Shown piece by piece: positions 1-10,170 of a stretch of 64,000 nucleotides of DNA. The position numbers and the translations under genes were made by a program. The notes beneath the pieces are model-generated. The model was not told where the DNA came from, made no database searches, and was given only the letters and a program-made list of their open reading frames with translations. The DNA lies in the NCBI GenBank assembly GCA_013350335.1, contig CM023538.1:50109195-50173194 (forward strand). The letters run 5' to 3'. Each line of letters begins with the position of its first letter. Position 1 is the first letter of the stretch. This DNA is from Chimonanthus salicifolius. Its lineage: Eukaryota > Streptophyta > Magnoliopsida > Laurales > Calycanthaceae.

Positions 1-880
1 TAACATATAAGGAATGGCAAAAAATAAATGGAGACATGAAGATCAAGGACTTCTTTTTTCTATGGCATCGTTGGTACGTACTTATTAAACCATCCATAGT
101 GGTAAGCTAATCCAAGGATCCTTCCATACTCAGCTTCTCATAATCAGTATTATCAATTAATGACCATGGCACTAGCAGTATAATGACATTAAACATTGGA
201 TAAAAGAAATGTCATAGAACATCAATCAGGCTTTCCAACCTCGTGAGGTTGGTGGGGGATGGGGGGAAAGGAATCATTAGGCTTCTCCAACCTTTAAGAA
301 GAGGAAGTAACAACATCCCTCAAGTCACCAAAAGTAAAAGGGATGAAAATTTAGCAAGACCAAATAGCGAATGATTCATCAAAATGTGCAGATAGATTAA
401 TGGTGTGCAGAATCTCAGGGAATAAATAGATCCATAAGATGACAAATAGCAAAACATATTCTAAATTCTAAATCAGATATTTCCGCTGTTCAGTCAAAAT
501 CACAAATACAGAACGTTGTGTGTGAAGGAATCATTTACGTACAGGGGACAAACCATATTTCCTTTCAACCACTAATAGAGAAGTCATCATGGAAAACAAG
601 GGAAAAGAGTCTTCTATAGGGCCATATTTATACACAGATTGTAGGAAAAAATTACATTAAGTGCCATCCGTAGATGTGTGCCACGTGTCCTTTTCTATTT
701 ACATAATTACATCAAGACTGTCCAACATGAACATGCCCAAAAGGGCTTGGCCAACTTTCCTTAGGCTTCCAATGCTAAACATGTAACTTTCTTCCATAGT
801 TTATGTTGCCCAGAAATTGACCCGAGAGAGAGGGGGGAGGGGGGGTGGGGTGGGGGGTGGTTGGTTGTGAATTGGGTCAA
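1..880. other. Intergenic, no gene recognised
   Basis: AT-rich sequence with no convincing coding potential on either strand. The only striking local feature is a G-rich run at about 822-866, made of several runs of three to seven G on the plus strand. I see no RNA gene or complete mobile element here. Confidence 0.6.
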
Positions 881-1760
881 TGGAAACTTTTAGGATTTCT
901 TACGATTACACAATTTAGAAAAAGAAAATGCAAATTCACAATTAAATGGAAGCAAGTAAATAGAAGAGATGAGAAAAGAAGGAGAGATTGAACCCGGAAT
1001 TTTTACGAGGTTCGGCGTCGTTGCCGACGTCCTTGCCTTAAGTATAGAGCTCGAGGATTGAATACACTAAACTTCTCCTTCAAAAGTGGAGAAGAAACCG
1101 ATTACAAGGCTTTATATACACCACTCCTCAGATTGAAGTAGAAGAACCCTCTCCTATCTTCACTAGGGTTACACCAACCCTTTACAATTTGATCTCTTGA
1201 AGAAAAATAAGAAGATTACATGTTGTAGCTTAGGAATAACTCTCAATTGTATACAAATAAAGCTCACTAAGAGTTACTCAGAAATCTGAACAATTATGGC
1301 TCAAAACATGATGCAGGCCAAGCTGCATTTGAGAATTTAGACTCGGGATTTTACGCCAAAATCAAGGATTTCAATAAAGAAACCCGGTGTTCTCGGGTTC
1401 TCACACGGGATAACTCCGAGAACTTCTAATGAATCACCTTGAAATTATGGAGTATGTTTAATTAGAATAAATGGAAGAAAAATGCATTAATGAAGATTTT
1501 AATACAATTAAGAATATCCAATTAGACTAATTAAAAATAACCCAACACAATTAACAAAATGAATTTCAAAAGATAAATCAACTCACCGACCTCGGGAAAA
1601 GATGGATAAAAGAAAGCCTCAGCTCTTCCTTCAATTTCAAAATAATAATTCCAGTCTACCTCATTACAAAGCTTGGCCACATATTTATAGGCCTTATTCA
1701 AGCAAATAAATGGAAAATAAAAACTAAATAAGTAACTTTTCTAAAATACCCAATGCGTCT
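880..1760 (-). mobile_element. LTR-like remnants read on the minus strand
   Basis: At about 990-1120 the plus strand shows a 'tttacgaggttcgg' block, then a 'gattgaatacac' stretch, then 'ctttatataca'. This is the layout of the inverted Copia LTR at 54746-55113 ('tttatgtggttcgg', 'gatgctcgattccac', 'cttatatactgg'). On the minus strand the last block reads as a TATA box. A second possible minus-strand TATA lies near 1680-1695. No LTR ends, primer site or target duplication could be fixed, so the boundaries are approximate. Confidence 0.35.
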
Positions 1761-2870
1761 TCATCCTTTTGCTGCTCGTACATTCTTTGCTTTTCTCATC
1801 TTTCTTTTTTATTATTTTTCTTTTATTTCCTCGTTCCCTTTCTGCAAAGAATGGTTTGCCACTTTTGGAGGCCAAGAGGATTTCCTGCCTGTTTCATCTT
1901 CTTCGTTCGATCCAGTCTGATGTCCTGCTGCCTCCCGATTCAATTTCCTTCCTTTCTTTATTATTTTCTCTTTCTATTTTCTTTCTCAAACGATGGTGGC
2001 CTTCACACAACTTTCCAAACAATCCTGCTGGATTTTTAAGATCTTGAGCGAAATCCTCTCTATTCTGGCTCAGATTTGGCAGCCACGATTTGGGTGGGCA
2101 ACAACTTAGGTGGCCCCTTCTATTCTTGTCACCGACGGAGCGGCTGCAGGATCTTTCCTCCATTCTCGTTGGTACCCCTCTCTGTATTTTCTTGCATTGT
2201 TGAGCAGACCCGTCCTCATCTCCAATCGATCGATTGTCACGTTTGATTGGTCTTGCAGATTTTAACATGATAAGGATCTGATTTGGCAGCACCCATCTTT
2301 TGCACCTTCCTGTTTTCCTTCTCTTGCCGTGTACAGTCACATTCACAATGTGTGGGACCCACACATGAGAGAGTTCACAGTAGCTGTGGGGATGAGGTAC
2401 ACATACTGCTGAGTTAGCAGATAACTCAAATGCCATGGGTTTTCTTAGTGAGCCATGCTCGGCCTCGGGTCCATGAGCCTCAAAGATCCAGCAAGCCTTT
2501 AGCCGGGTTTGAGCCAAGGTTGATGGAAGTGTGCTTCCATGGATCGCGCCTGCGGCCCACGTTTTCCTCCATCGATCCGATGGTAGATCTCAGGGGTTTT
2601 CTCATCAACTGGGTCCAATTGGGGCGGGCTTTCGTCGTCCGAGCTCGAACTAGACTCGGTGCTTGCATCAAAACAAGATTTGCAAAAGTCAAATGGTTTT
2701 TTGAGCAAGAGAGATTTGAATTGATTGCACTTGAATCTCAAGTAGGTGAACAGTAGTTACTATTCATTTATGTTTGCCTTTATAGGTTTTTCAAATACAA
2801 GACCATTGGCAAGAAATAAATGCAAGAATTTGCCTGTTGCTATGTGCAATAAATGCTCAAAATCAGACCG
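1760..2870. other. No recognisable gene; pyrimidine-rich then mixed sequence
   Basis: There are short open frames on both strands, but none shows a known domain. Those on the plus strand at 1769-2047 are low-complexity F/S/L-rich translations of a CT-rich tract. The stretch probably belongs to decayed retroelement flanks. Confidence 0.5.
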
Positions 2871-2878
2871 TTATCGTG

Positions 2879-3135
2879 AGCCGGTCAACCTCTCTTGAGG
2901 GAGCGATCTCCCGCTCTTTTTAATATATGAAACTTGTACTAAGACTGGTCGATCTCTCATGAAGGAACAGTTGACCGTTCTTAACAGAGAGCAAAACTGT
3001 TTACAGTATGCATAGACCGGTCGACCTCTCTCAGAGGGTCGGTCACCTGATCTTAACTGGGAGTAAAATGTTTACAGTCAGTTCTACTTACAAAGAGCGG
3101 TCGACCTCTCTAGTCAAAGAGGTTGCCCATTCTGC
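2879..3135. repeat. Degenerate tandem repeat built on a GGTCGACCTCTC word
   Basis: Four units begin near 2879, 2943, 3015 and 3095, so spacing is 64 to 80 bp. Each carries a variant of 'ccggtcgacctctc' followed about 20 bp later by a partly complementary 'gatct/ggtcacc/gttgacc' segment, so each unit could fold into a small hairpin. No ORF runs through it. It may be a subrepeat of an LTR. Confidence 0.6.
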
Positions 3136-3185
3136 CTTGTTTTTATTGTGTTTTCAATTTTAAGCACTTTTAGGGATTTGACCTA

Positions 3186-4118
3186 TGTCTGATGAGTGAC
3201 GAGACTTAGAAATGCGGACCAGCAGATCCCAGTAGATCTCTTTTTATTGTTTATTTCTATTTTCGATTTGGTTGTAATTAAAAATTAGGATTTACTATTT
3301 TCAGTGAGTTATTTTCGTTTTGAGTGTATTTAGGAGTTTCTAATTTAGATGTTGTTATTTTCTTATTTTGAGATTATTATAAATACCTATGTAATCCCGT
3401 TTTTGGGAGAATATGGTTGAATGAATAAAAGCTTGAAAAAGTTTTCGCAAAATACCTACGAGTGGTGCGATTGATTGTTGGAGTGATTCCAAAGAGCATG
3501 AGGCTACAGCGTGAAGCTTGATGTGAGACCCATAGTTCTTCTTCAAGTACTTCTCTTCCTCTTCCATCTCTCTTCCTCTTCCTTCGTCTCCTTCTCCCTC
3601 TTGTCTTGCCACAATTTCCAAACCCCTCTCTGGTTTCGCCGGTGACACAAAAACCTCTATGCAGCCGTCGCCCCTTCATAATACCCATTCCCGTGATTTC
3701 ATCTCCCTCATCGCCAGCCTTCCCGTGACCTTCCATCTCCTTCCCTGGCTTCCGTGACTTCCGCTATCCCTTCGCCTTTTTAACTTGGTGCTGCAAACCC
3801 ATTTCTTTTTCCCAGTCTTTCGCATGGTTGCCCTAAGTCCATTCATATCTCCCTTTTCCTTTTAAGTCAAATTTCGTATGTGCCAGTTATTAAACCCTTG
3901 CCATTTGATTCATTTAATACTTTGAGCCCCATTCTTTTCATTCACATTCGAATTTAATATCTTGCATGATTATTTGTGACAAGTTTATATTAATTAATTA
4001 CAAATATTAATTGGATTTTAATTTCAGCCCAGTTTTAGGTGCATTATTTTCATCCCTTTCAATTTTTAGGAAACCACATTTAGACATTTAGGATCACCCT
4101 ATTAATTGTCCTGCATCA
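3186..4118 (+). mobile_element. LTR-like sequence A
   Basis: It begins TGTCTGATGAG and ends CTGCATCA. It holds a plus-strand TATA box ('attataaatacc' near 3374), an 'aataaaagc' signal near 3424 and a CT-rich leader, then a conserved tail (about 3958-4118) closely similar to 15408-15577 of LTR-like sequence B. The shared order (TATA, leader, CT-rich block, AT-rich tail) supports LTRs of one family in the same orientation. No matching target duplication was found at either edge, so it could be a solo LTR, half of a pair, or mis-bounded by some bases. Confidence 0.5.
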
Positions 4119-4545
4119 CTTAGCCAAGACCTTAGGAACCTAGCCAAGATATTTTCTATAGAGCATTTAATTCCTAGAGTCCATTCATATCTGGGTTGAG
4201 CCATGATATTCAAAATCACTCAGTAACTTTACAAATTATGAACCTAACACTCATGACCTAAACCTAAGGACACTAACTTGATCTTCAATCTTCAGTCCTT
4301 GTGTCTTTTGCCATTTGATCTTCAATGCTTTGACTTTATTTTCATTGATCTCTATATTTCACATGTATTAGCTATTGAGTATCACTACTTGATATCCAAT
4401 ACATTTCTCCTTTGAAGCAAGGGATCTTTTTAATATCTATCTTATGATAAATTCAATTTGAGATATTAGTAGCATTAAACATTGTTTTATTATCATCAAA
4501 ATTACTCATTTATCCTTCGGTTGAAACCTTGGGGCTAACAATCTC
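4119..4545 (-). mobile_element. Probable Copia 3' LTR start with polypurine tract
   Basis: On the minus strand a polypurine tract (about 4533-4545, 'aaaaagggggagat') is followed directly by TGTTAGCCCC from 4532 downward. This is the usual junction between internal region and 3' LTR in Sirevirus-type Copia elements. The LTR would run towards lower coordinates. Its distal end is not clear and may abut LTR-like sequence A at 4118. Further C-rich 'ctccccct' words at 4601 and 4741 on the plus strand are typical of the same 3' region. Confidence 0.45.
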
Positions 4546-4935
4546 CCCCTTTTTTTATGATGACAAAACATTGTTTAAAAGTATAGAAGATATGCAAATA
4601 TAAGGCTCCCCCTGAATTCAAGTATACATATTTGAGGTTTTTAAATAACCTCTCCCCTTTCTTCAAGAATTCATACATACATTGTTCTCCTCCTTACTTC
4701 ATGCACACAAGTATATTCAACATTTAGTGAGCAAGCATTCTCCCCCTAACTTCATGGATAGGGTGCATACATGAATGAGATTTGTAAATAATCTAGCAAT
4801 CATATCAATATTGAAGCCATACATATATTTCCAAGTCATTAATTAGCATTTGTATTCAAAAGTCTTAAATTATATACATCCCAAAATACATTTCATCAAA
4901 ACATGATGACCTAAGTGTGTATTCATTAAAAATAT
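4546..4935. other. Residual 3' internal region of a retroelement, no gene
   Basis: AT-rich sequence with scattered 'ctccccct' words and no open frame. It is contiguous with 8422 onward once the Copia insertion at 4941-8416 is removed. Confidence 0.4.
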
Positions 4936-4940
4936 GTAAC

Positions 4941-6278
4941 TGTTAAGATGTATTTTATTATATTGTTAAGGGCACTAAAACAAATATCGCCAATATTTTC
5001 GTTTTTAAGCCAAAATACAGTTCTCGCGATAAAAAAGCAATTGTATCGTGAATCCTGTTTTTAACAGGAATTTACTGGTAAAAACACGTTTTTAACGGGG
5101 GAAACCGATAAATTAGTTAAAAACGTGTTTTTACCGGTTGATTTTCTCCTGTACGCACAAAGAGTGGACGTACGAAAACACGGAATGAGGCTCTTGTTCC
5201 ATCTTTGCGCTTTCCTTCACTCGCTTCTTGAAGTGGGACCCAATTTCTAGAGTCAATATGTGAGAGATCATTGAGTGATGAGTTCTTTAGTCATGGATGA
5301 AATATAGTAGACACACCAAATTACTATTTTAAAGATTTTATTTTTTACATAAAATTTTTATTTAACATTTTTAACCATCCATTTTAAAAATTAAATAGTA
5401 CCTATAAATGGAATTCTTACGTAACATCCATTTGAGTTTTTTATCTTGAGTTATTGAAAATGTTCAATGAAATTAATTTTTATTTATCTTACGTATTTGT
5501 AATTTTGAGAGATTTATTATACAAAATTCTTTATACAACATTTAATTTTTTAAGATTTTATTTAAATAAAGAATCAATTAAATTATTTAAAAAAATATAT
5601 TAGTATATACTTTTGAATAAAAACAACAAAATTACTCACAATCTTTTTCTTTTATTTAATGAAAACAATTTACATAGTGTACAGTTAAAAAAATATATGC
5701 CACATTTTTAAAAAAAAATTAGATAAATTTATTATTCAACGAAGAGAATATAATATAAAATTATATAAAAAATTAAGTTCTCATAGTTATTACACCTTTA
5801 TTCTCTAACAAACAATGATCTAATATGCACATTAATAGGTATTATTACTTTACAAACTTAACCATGAGACCCACATAATAATGAGTTTGTTAGAGAGGTT
5901 TTTTCTTAAATATTTAGTCATAAAAACCGTGTTAATTGTCAGTTATTTCAATAATCATTATAATCATTAATATTGAACTTATGTAGAATTGTATGATATT
6001 TTTTACTCAAGAAATGTTAGATGCAAATTATTTATTTATTATTTTTAAATATTTATATTTTCCGCGATATTTTCCCGTTAAATTTCCACTAAAAACCCAA
6101 GAATTTGAAAATATCCCGTTATTAACAATCGTCATTAATATCCCGAGAACGATATTTGTGACAATGGTAAAGGGTAATTTAGACCTTTTCTAATTAGGCT
6201 CACTAGGGTTATATGTTTTGTATATAAATATCTTTATTTTATTTGCAATATGATTAATCGAATAAGAGAGACTTGACA
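4941..6278 (+). repeat. Copia 5' LTR, split by a hAT-like insertion
   Basis: The parts are 4941-4972 and 6175-6278. They join to match the 3' LTR at 8290-8416 almost base for base, including the 'tataaatatctttatt' segment. The split proves that the hAT-like element entered after the Copia element. Confidence 0.85.
4973..6166. mobile_element. hAT-like non-autonomous element, long copy (1194 bp)
   Basis: It starts CACTAAAACAAAT and ends ATTTGTGACAATG. The 8-bp flanks are GTTAAGGG (4965-4972) and GTAAAGGG (6167-6174), 7/8 identical. Both terminal regions (about 4973-5150 and 6025-6166) match the shorter relatives at 8886, 38913 and 55985. The middle 0.9 kb is extra and AT-rich, without an ORF of interest. 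An 8-bp duplication and a terminal CA are typical of hAT elements. Confidence 0.78.
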
Positions 6279-6499
6279 TGGTATCTAAAGCACGGTTAGT
6301 TGTCCTGACTTGAGTCCTTTGCATCTTCCATCCGTCGCTACCCTTTCCTCTGCTTGCAACAACGTCAGGCCATGTTCTGCAATCGCCCGACGTGTGATTG
6401 CAGCCAAGAGCATTCCTTTCTTAGATCTTGTTGTTCCCTCTTCTGTCCCAATCAAGATTAGTGGTTGAAATAAATCAAGAAGTATCATCTCTGCATCCG

Positions 6500-8277
6500 A
6501 ACTACAGTCACAACCTCTTTGTTTGATGTTGTTTCACTTATCAGAGCCAACTGATTTGCATTCTGCAATTCCATCTCATGCGGAGGCTTCTCCTTCACCT
6601 TTTGGCGATGTGGATCTTGCTACTCTCCGTTATCCTTCACGGATCCGTAAGCCTCTTACTCATTTTGGTTATTCTCCTAGTGATTTTGGTTATTCTTGTT
6701 ATTCTACTTCATTCTCTTCATTTCTAGCTTCCATCCATGTTTTATCTGAACCCACCTCCTATAAGGAGGCTATTTGTGATCCTCTTTGGCAACAGGCTAT
6801 GGATGAAAAGCTTTCAGCATTCCAAAAGATTAGCACATGGGACTTAGTACCTCTTCCTCCAAACAAACATGCAATTGGTTGCAAATGGGTGTATAAGATT
6901 AAGACCAAGTCTGATGGTTCCGTGGAGCGATATAAAGCCCAATTAGTTGCTAAGGGTTTTGCACAGAAAAATGGTATTGATTATGAGGAGACTTTTGCCC
7001 CTGTTAGAAAGATGGCTTCTGTCGTCCGCACTTTAATTGCAGTTGCATCCGTCCATAAGTGGAGCTTGTCGTAGATGGATGTTAAAAATACATTTCTAAA
7101 TAGAGATCTCTCTGAAGAAGTTTATATAATTCATTCCTCAGGTGTTCGTCATAATCCTAGGGAAGTATGCAAACTTCGAAAGGCATTATATAGTCTTAAA
7201 CAGGCACCTCGTGGTTGGTTTAAAAAGGTCTCCACAGGGATTAGTTCTCTTAGTTTTCAATCCAGTGCTCATGACTCAGCCCTCTTTGTTCGTTCCACCT
7301 CCACTGGTCGTATTCTCCTGCTTTTGTATGTTGATGATTTGATCTTGACAGGTGATGATCTTGATGGCATTGCACAGTTGAAGGTACAGTTGCACAAACA
7401 ATTTGAAATGAAAGACTTGGGGCCCTTACGATACTTTTTTGGGATAGAAGTTGCCTTTCCTCTCAAAGGTCATCTTCTCTCTCAATCTAAGTATGTTGCA
7501 GATATTCTTCGGAAGGCTCGTATTACCAACACCAGACTAGTTGCGACACTTTTAGAGCTTAATGTTCATTACACTTCATCTGATGGTGTGTCTTTGCCCG
7601 ACCCTACATTGTATCGCACTAAAGTTGAGACTTTGGTTTATATCACCATCACGCGCCCTGACATTACATATGAAGTTCATATTGTCAGTCAGTTTGTCTC
7701 TTCACCGACCACTGTTCATTGGACCGTTGTTGTTCGTATTTTGCGGTATGTTCGTGGCATTTTATATCAGAGTTTGTTACTTCCCTCTTCATCTGCCTTG
7801 GAGCTTCGTGGATTCTCTAATGCTGGCTGGGCGGGTGATCCTTCTAACTGCAAATCTACTACCGGCTTTTGAGTCTTTCTAGGTGACTCTCATTTTCTGG
7901 AAAAGCAAAAAGCAGGATGTTGTTGCTCGTTCGTCCGCTGAGGCTGAGTATCGGCTATGGCATCTACCACTGCTAAGATCGTTTCGCTTCGTTGTTACTT
8001 GCAGACATGGGAGTTTCTCTTTCTGCCCCTACTCCCATGTACTGTGATAATAAAAGTGCCATTCAAATTGCACATAACTCAGTTTTTCATGAGCCCACCA
8101 AGCATATTGAGTTGGATTGCCGCTTTGTGAGACATCATCTCCAGCTTGGCACACTTTCTCTCCCTTTTGTCTCTTCAGCCATGCAGCTTGCTAACTTCTT
8201 CACGAAGTCTCACACTGTTACACACTTCCAATTTCTTCTTAGCAAGTTCTCGATGTCTAACACTGTAACATCGTGAG
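6500..8277 (+). pseudogene. Copia pol fragment: reverse transcriptase and RNase H, broken
   Basis: The frame from about 6523 enters the Copia reverse transcriptase, with the family patterns WDLVPLP, GCKWVYKIK, AQLVAKGFAQ and ETFAPV. A stop codon at 7072-7074 interrupts it just before MDVKNTFLN, where functional elements read D-V-K-x-A-F-L. The frame resumes to 7872 with ALYSLKQAPRGW, the catalytic YVDDLILTG near 7327, and the connection region GFSNAGWAGDP. A stop at 7870-7872 and a frameshift precede the RNase H tail (about 7910-8277: SSAEAEYR, then ANFFTKSHT in another frame). Gag, protease and integrase are absent, so the element could not have mobilised itself. The coding relic sits between its own primer site and polypurine tract. 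Confidence 0.9.
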
Positions 8278-8289
8278 TTTAAGGACGGG

Positions 8290-8416
8290 TGTTAAGATGA
8301 TTTTATTATATTGTTAAGGGTAGTTTAGACCTTTTGTGATTAGGCTCATTAGGGTTATATGTTTTATATATAAATATCTTTATTGTATTTGCAATACGAA
8401 TAAGAGAGACTTGACA
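8290..8416 (+). repeat. Copia 3' LTR
   Basis: 127 bp, TG...CA, preceded by a purine-rich tract ending 'aaggacggg'. It is collinear with the two pieces of the 5' LTR and is followed by the GCAAC duplication. Confidence 0.87.
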
Positions 8417-8885
8417 GCAACATCATCACAACAAAACTAGGTGTGCTTTGTATGAAAATCAAAATAGTGTAGACAAGATAGATTTTTTTAGCTTCTCTCC
8501 TATTCCTTCTATACTGTCTCTCCTATTTTTCTATTCTCTCCCCTTTTTGGCATCAGCAAAATGAAATGCTACTAAGGGGCAGGAAAGCCTAATGAAGGAA
8601 CGGACTGCTCAGATGCAGGAGCAGGTGGAGGTATAGCAGTAGGTGACTCAGAAGGAGGAGTAGATGGTCCTGATGGAGAAGCAAAAGCAGGTGTAGCAAA
8701 GGCAGATGGAGGTGCCTGAGAGGGAGGAGCAGGTACAGCAGAGGCAGATGGAGGTATCCGAGGTGTTACAAGAATGGAGTGGATCCCTGACCAGTTGTAG
8801 CCGTTTGTTTTGGGTACCGGAATGTGGCAGTCATCCCTTTTAGCTTATCTTCAACTGTTTGGAACCTTATGTTCAACATTGCAAC

Positions 8886-9279
8886 CAATGTTACAAAATT
8901 CACCGATATTTTCATTTTTATAACGAAAATATCGGCAACATAATTTTTGCGCATTAAAAACGCAAGTTTATCGTGTTTGCCATTTTTAACGGTAAATTCC
9001 TATTAAACACATGTTTCTATTGCAAAAAAGGGTAAATTCCCGTTAAAATCATGAGATTTTACCATTAAAAACGCTTGGGTCAAATATACCTTTTTTATTT
9101 CTGAAATATCATTTGTATTTTCAAACTCCGGCCACATTGTTTATTTATTATATTTATTTTTATTATTTTTTAAATATTATATTTTCTGCGAGATTTTCTC
9201 GATAAAAACCCGAGAATTTGAAAATATCCCACTATTAACAATTGCCATTAATATCCCAAGAACGAGATTTGTGACAATG
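8886..9279. mobile_element. hAT-like MITE, 394-bp copy
   Basis: Ends CAATGTTACAAA and TTTGTGACAATG. The 8-bp flanks ATTGCAAC (8878-8885) and GTTGCAAT (9280-9287) match at 6/8 around a TTGCAA core. It sits inside the broken minus-strand transposon ORF. Internal sequence is rich in short 'taaaaacg/cgttaaaa' inverted words and lacks an ORF. Confidence 0.75.
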
Positions 9280-10170
9280 GTTGCAATGGCAGAATCGATC
9301 TTTGAGTCCAAAGTGTGCAAACAAAATAGCATGACGTTGCGCAGTTGATTGAGATTAGCATTGTGAACATTGATGCAGTCCAGGAGTTGTTGGTTTGAGA
9401 TTCCAGTCTCAGCCTATGGACAAGAAGAGGGGCTAGGTGGTATGGACCCTGGGGATTGGGTTGTTGCTTCAGGTGGATGTTCAGGAGGAGAAGAAGACAA
9501 ATGTTGATCTAGTGAATTGTGTGCCTCAGAATGATCTTGAATCGTAGGTTCTACTTTGGGAACCCAATGGTTGTCTCTAAGTTTGAATCCCATACGTCTC
9601 AGGGTAGCAACATTGAAGTGATCAGTTGTCTTTATCTTCAGGAGGTAGGGGTATTCCTCGTCGGTGAAATAGATGACACAGTATGCGGCCATAGGGAAGA
9701 CTGCAGGTCTTCTTTTGACGACATGATTTCATGTGCTTCAAGATGATATGGGAGAAGCTGACTTGTTTATCGTTCAAAATGCACCAAATGAGGAAGACAT
9801 CAAAGAATGACATATGGTCATGATGCCCATTTCTAGGAAAAATGATGTGCAAGAAGATGATGGATGATACGAGCTTCCAGGGTTAGATGAGTAAGGTTGT
9901 GCATGTTCTCTTCCTTGATATCAGTATGCCCACAAATCTGACTGAGGGCCTCCAAAACATTGAAACCATCCATAACAGGCCAGGTATTTATTTCAAATTT
10001 TTCAAATGCAGCTTTGGAAAAATTGAATATATGGTCCAATCTTTCATAGGAAAGAAAAAGGTTGTGTCCTCTGACATGAGATTTGATAGAGTTCTCACCA
10101 GACTCAGAGAAGTTGGCACAGAATTCCTTAACTAGAGTAGGATATAAAGGATGATTTAGAGCAAACAAGG

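Larger units (their letters stand above)
4936..8421 (+). mobile_element. Degenerate Ty1/Copia element with LTRs and target duplications
   Basis: The 5' LTR starts TGTTAAGATG at 4941 and ends TTGACA at 6278; the 3' LTR spans 8290-8416 with the same ends. Without its nested insertion the 5' LTR is about 136 bp, against 127 bp for the 3' LTR. Flanking 5-bp duplications are GTAAC (4936-4940) and GCAAC (8417-8421), with one mismatch. A primer-binding site resembling the initiator-Met tRNA type (TGGTATCTAAAGC) follows the 5' LTR at 6279-6291. A purine-rich tract precedes 8290. Gag, protease and most of integrase are missing. Only the reverse transcriptase/RNase H portion remains, and it is broken. 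Confidence 0.88.

Noticed and set aside
2430..2756. 108-residue plus-strand frame and its antisense partners
   Set aside because: No family motif, overlapping frames on both strands, and retroelement-like surroundings.
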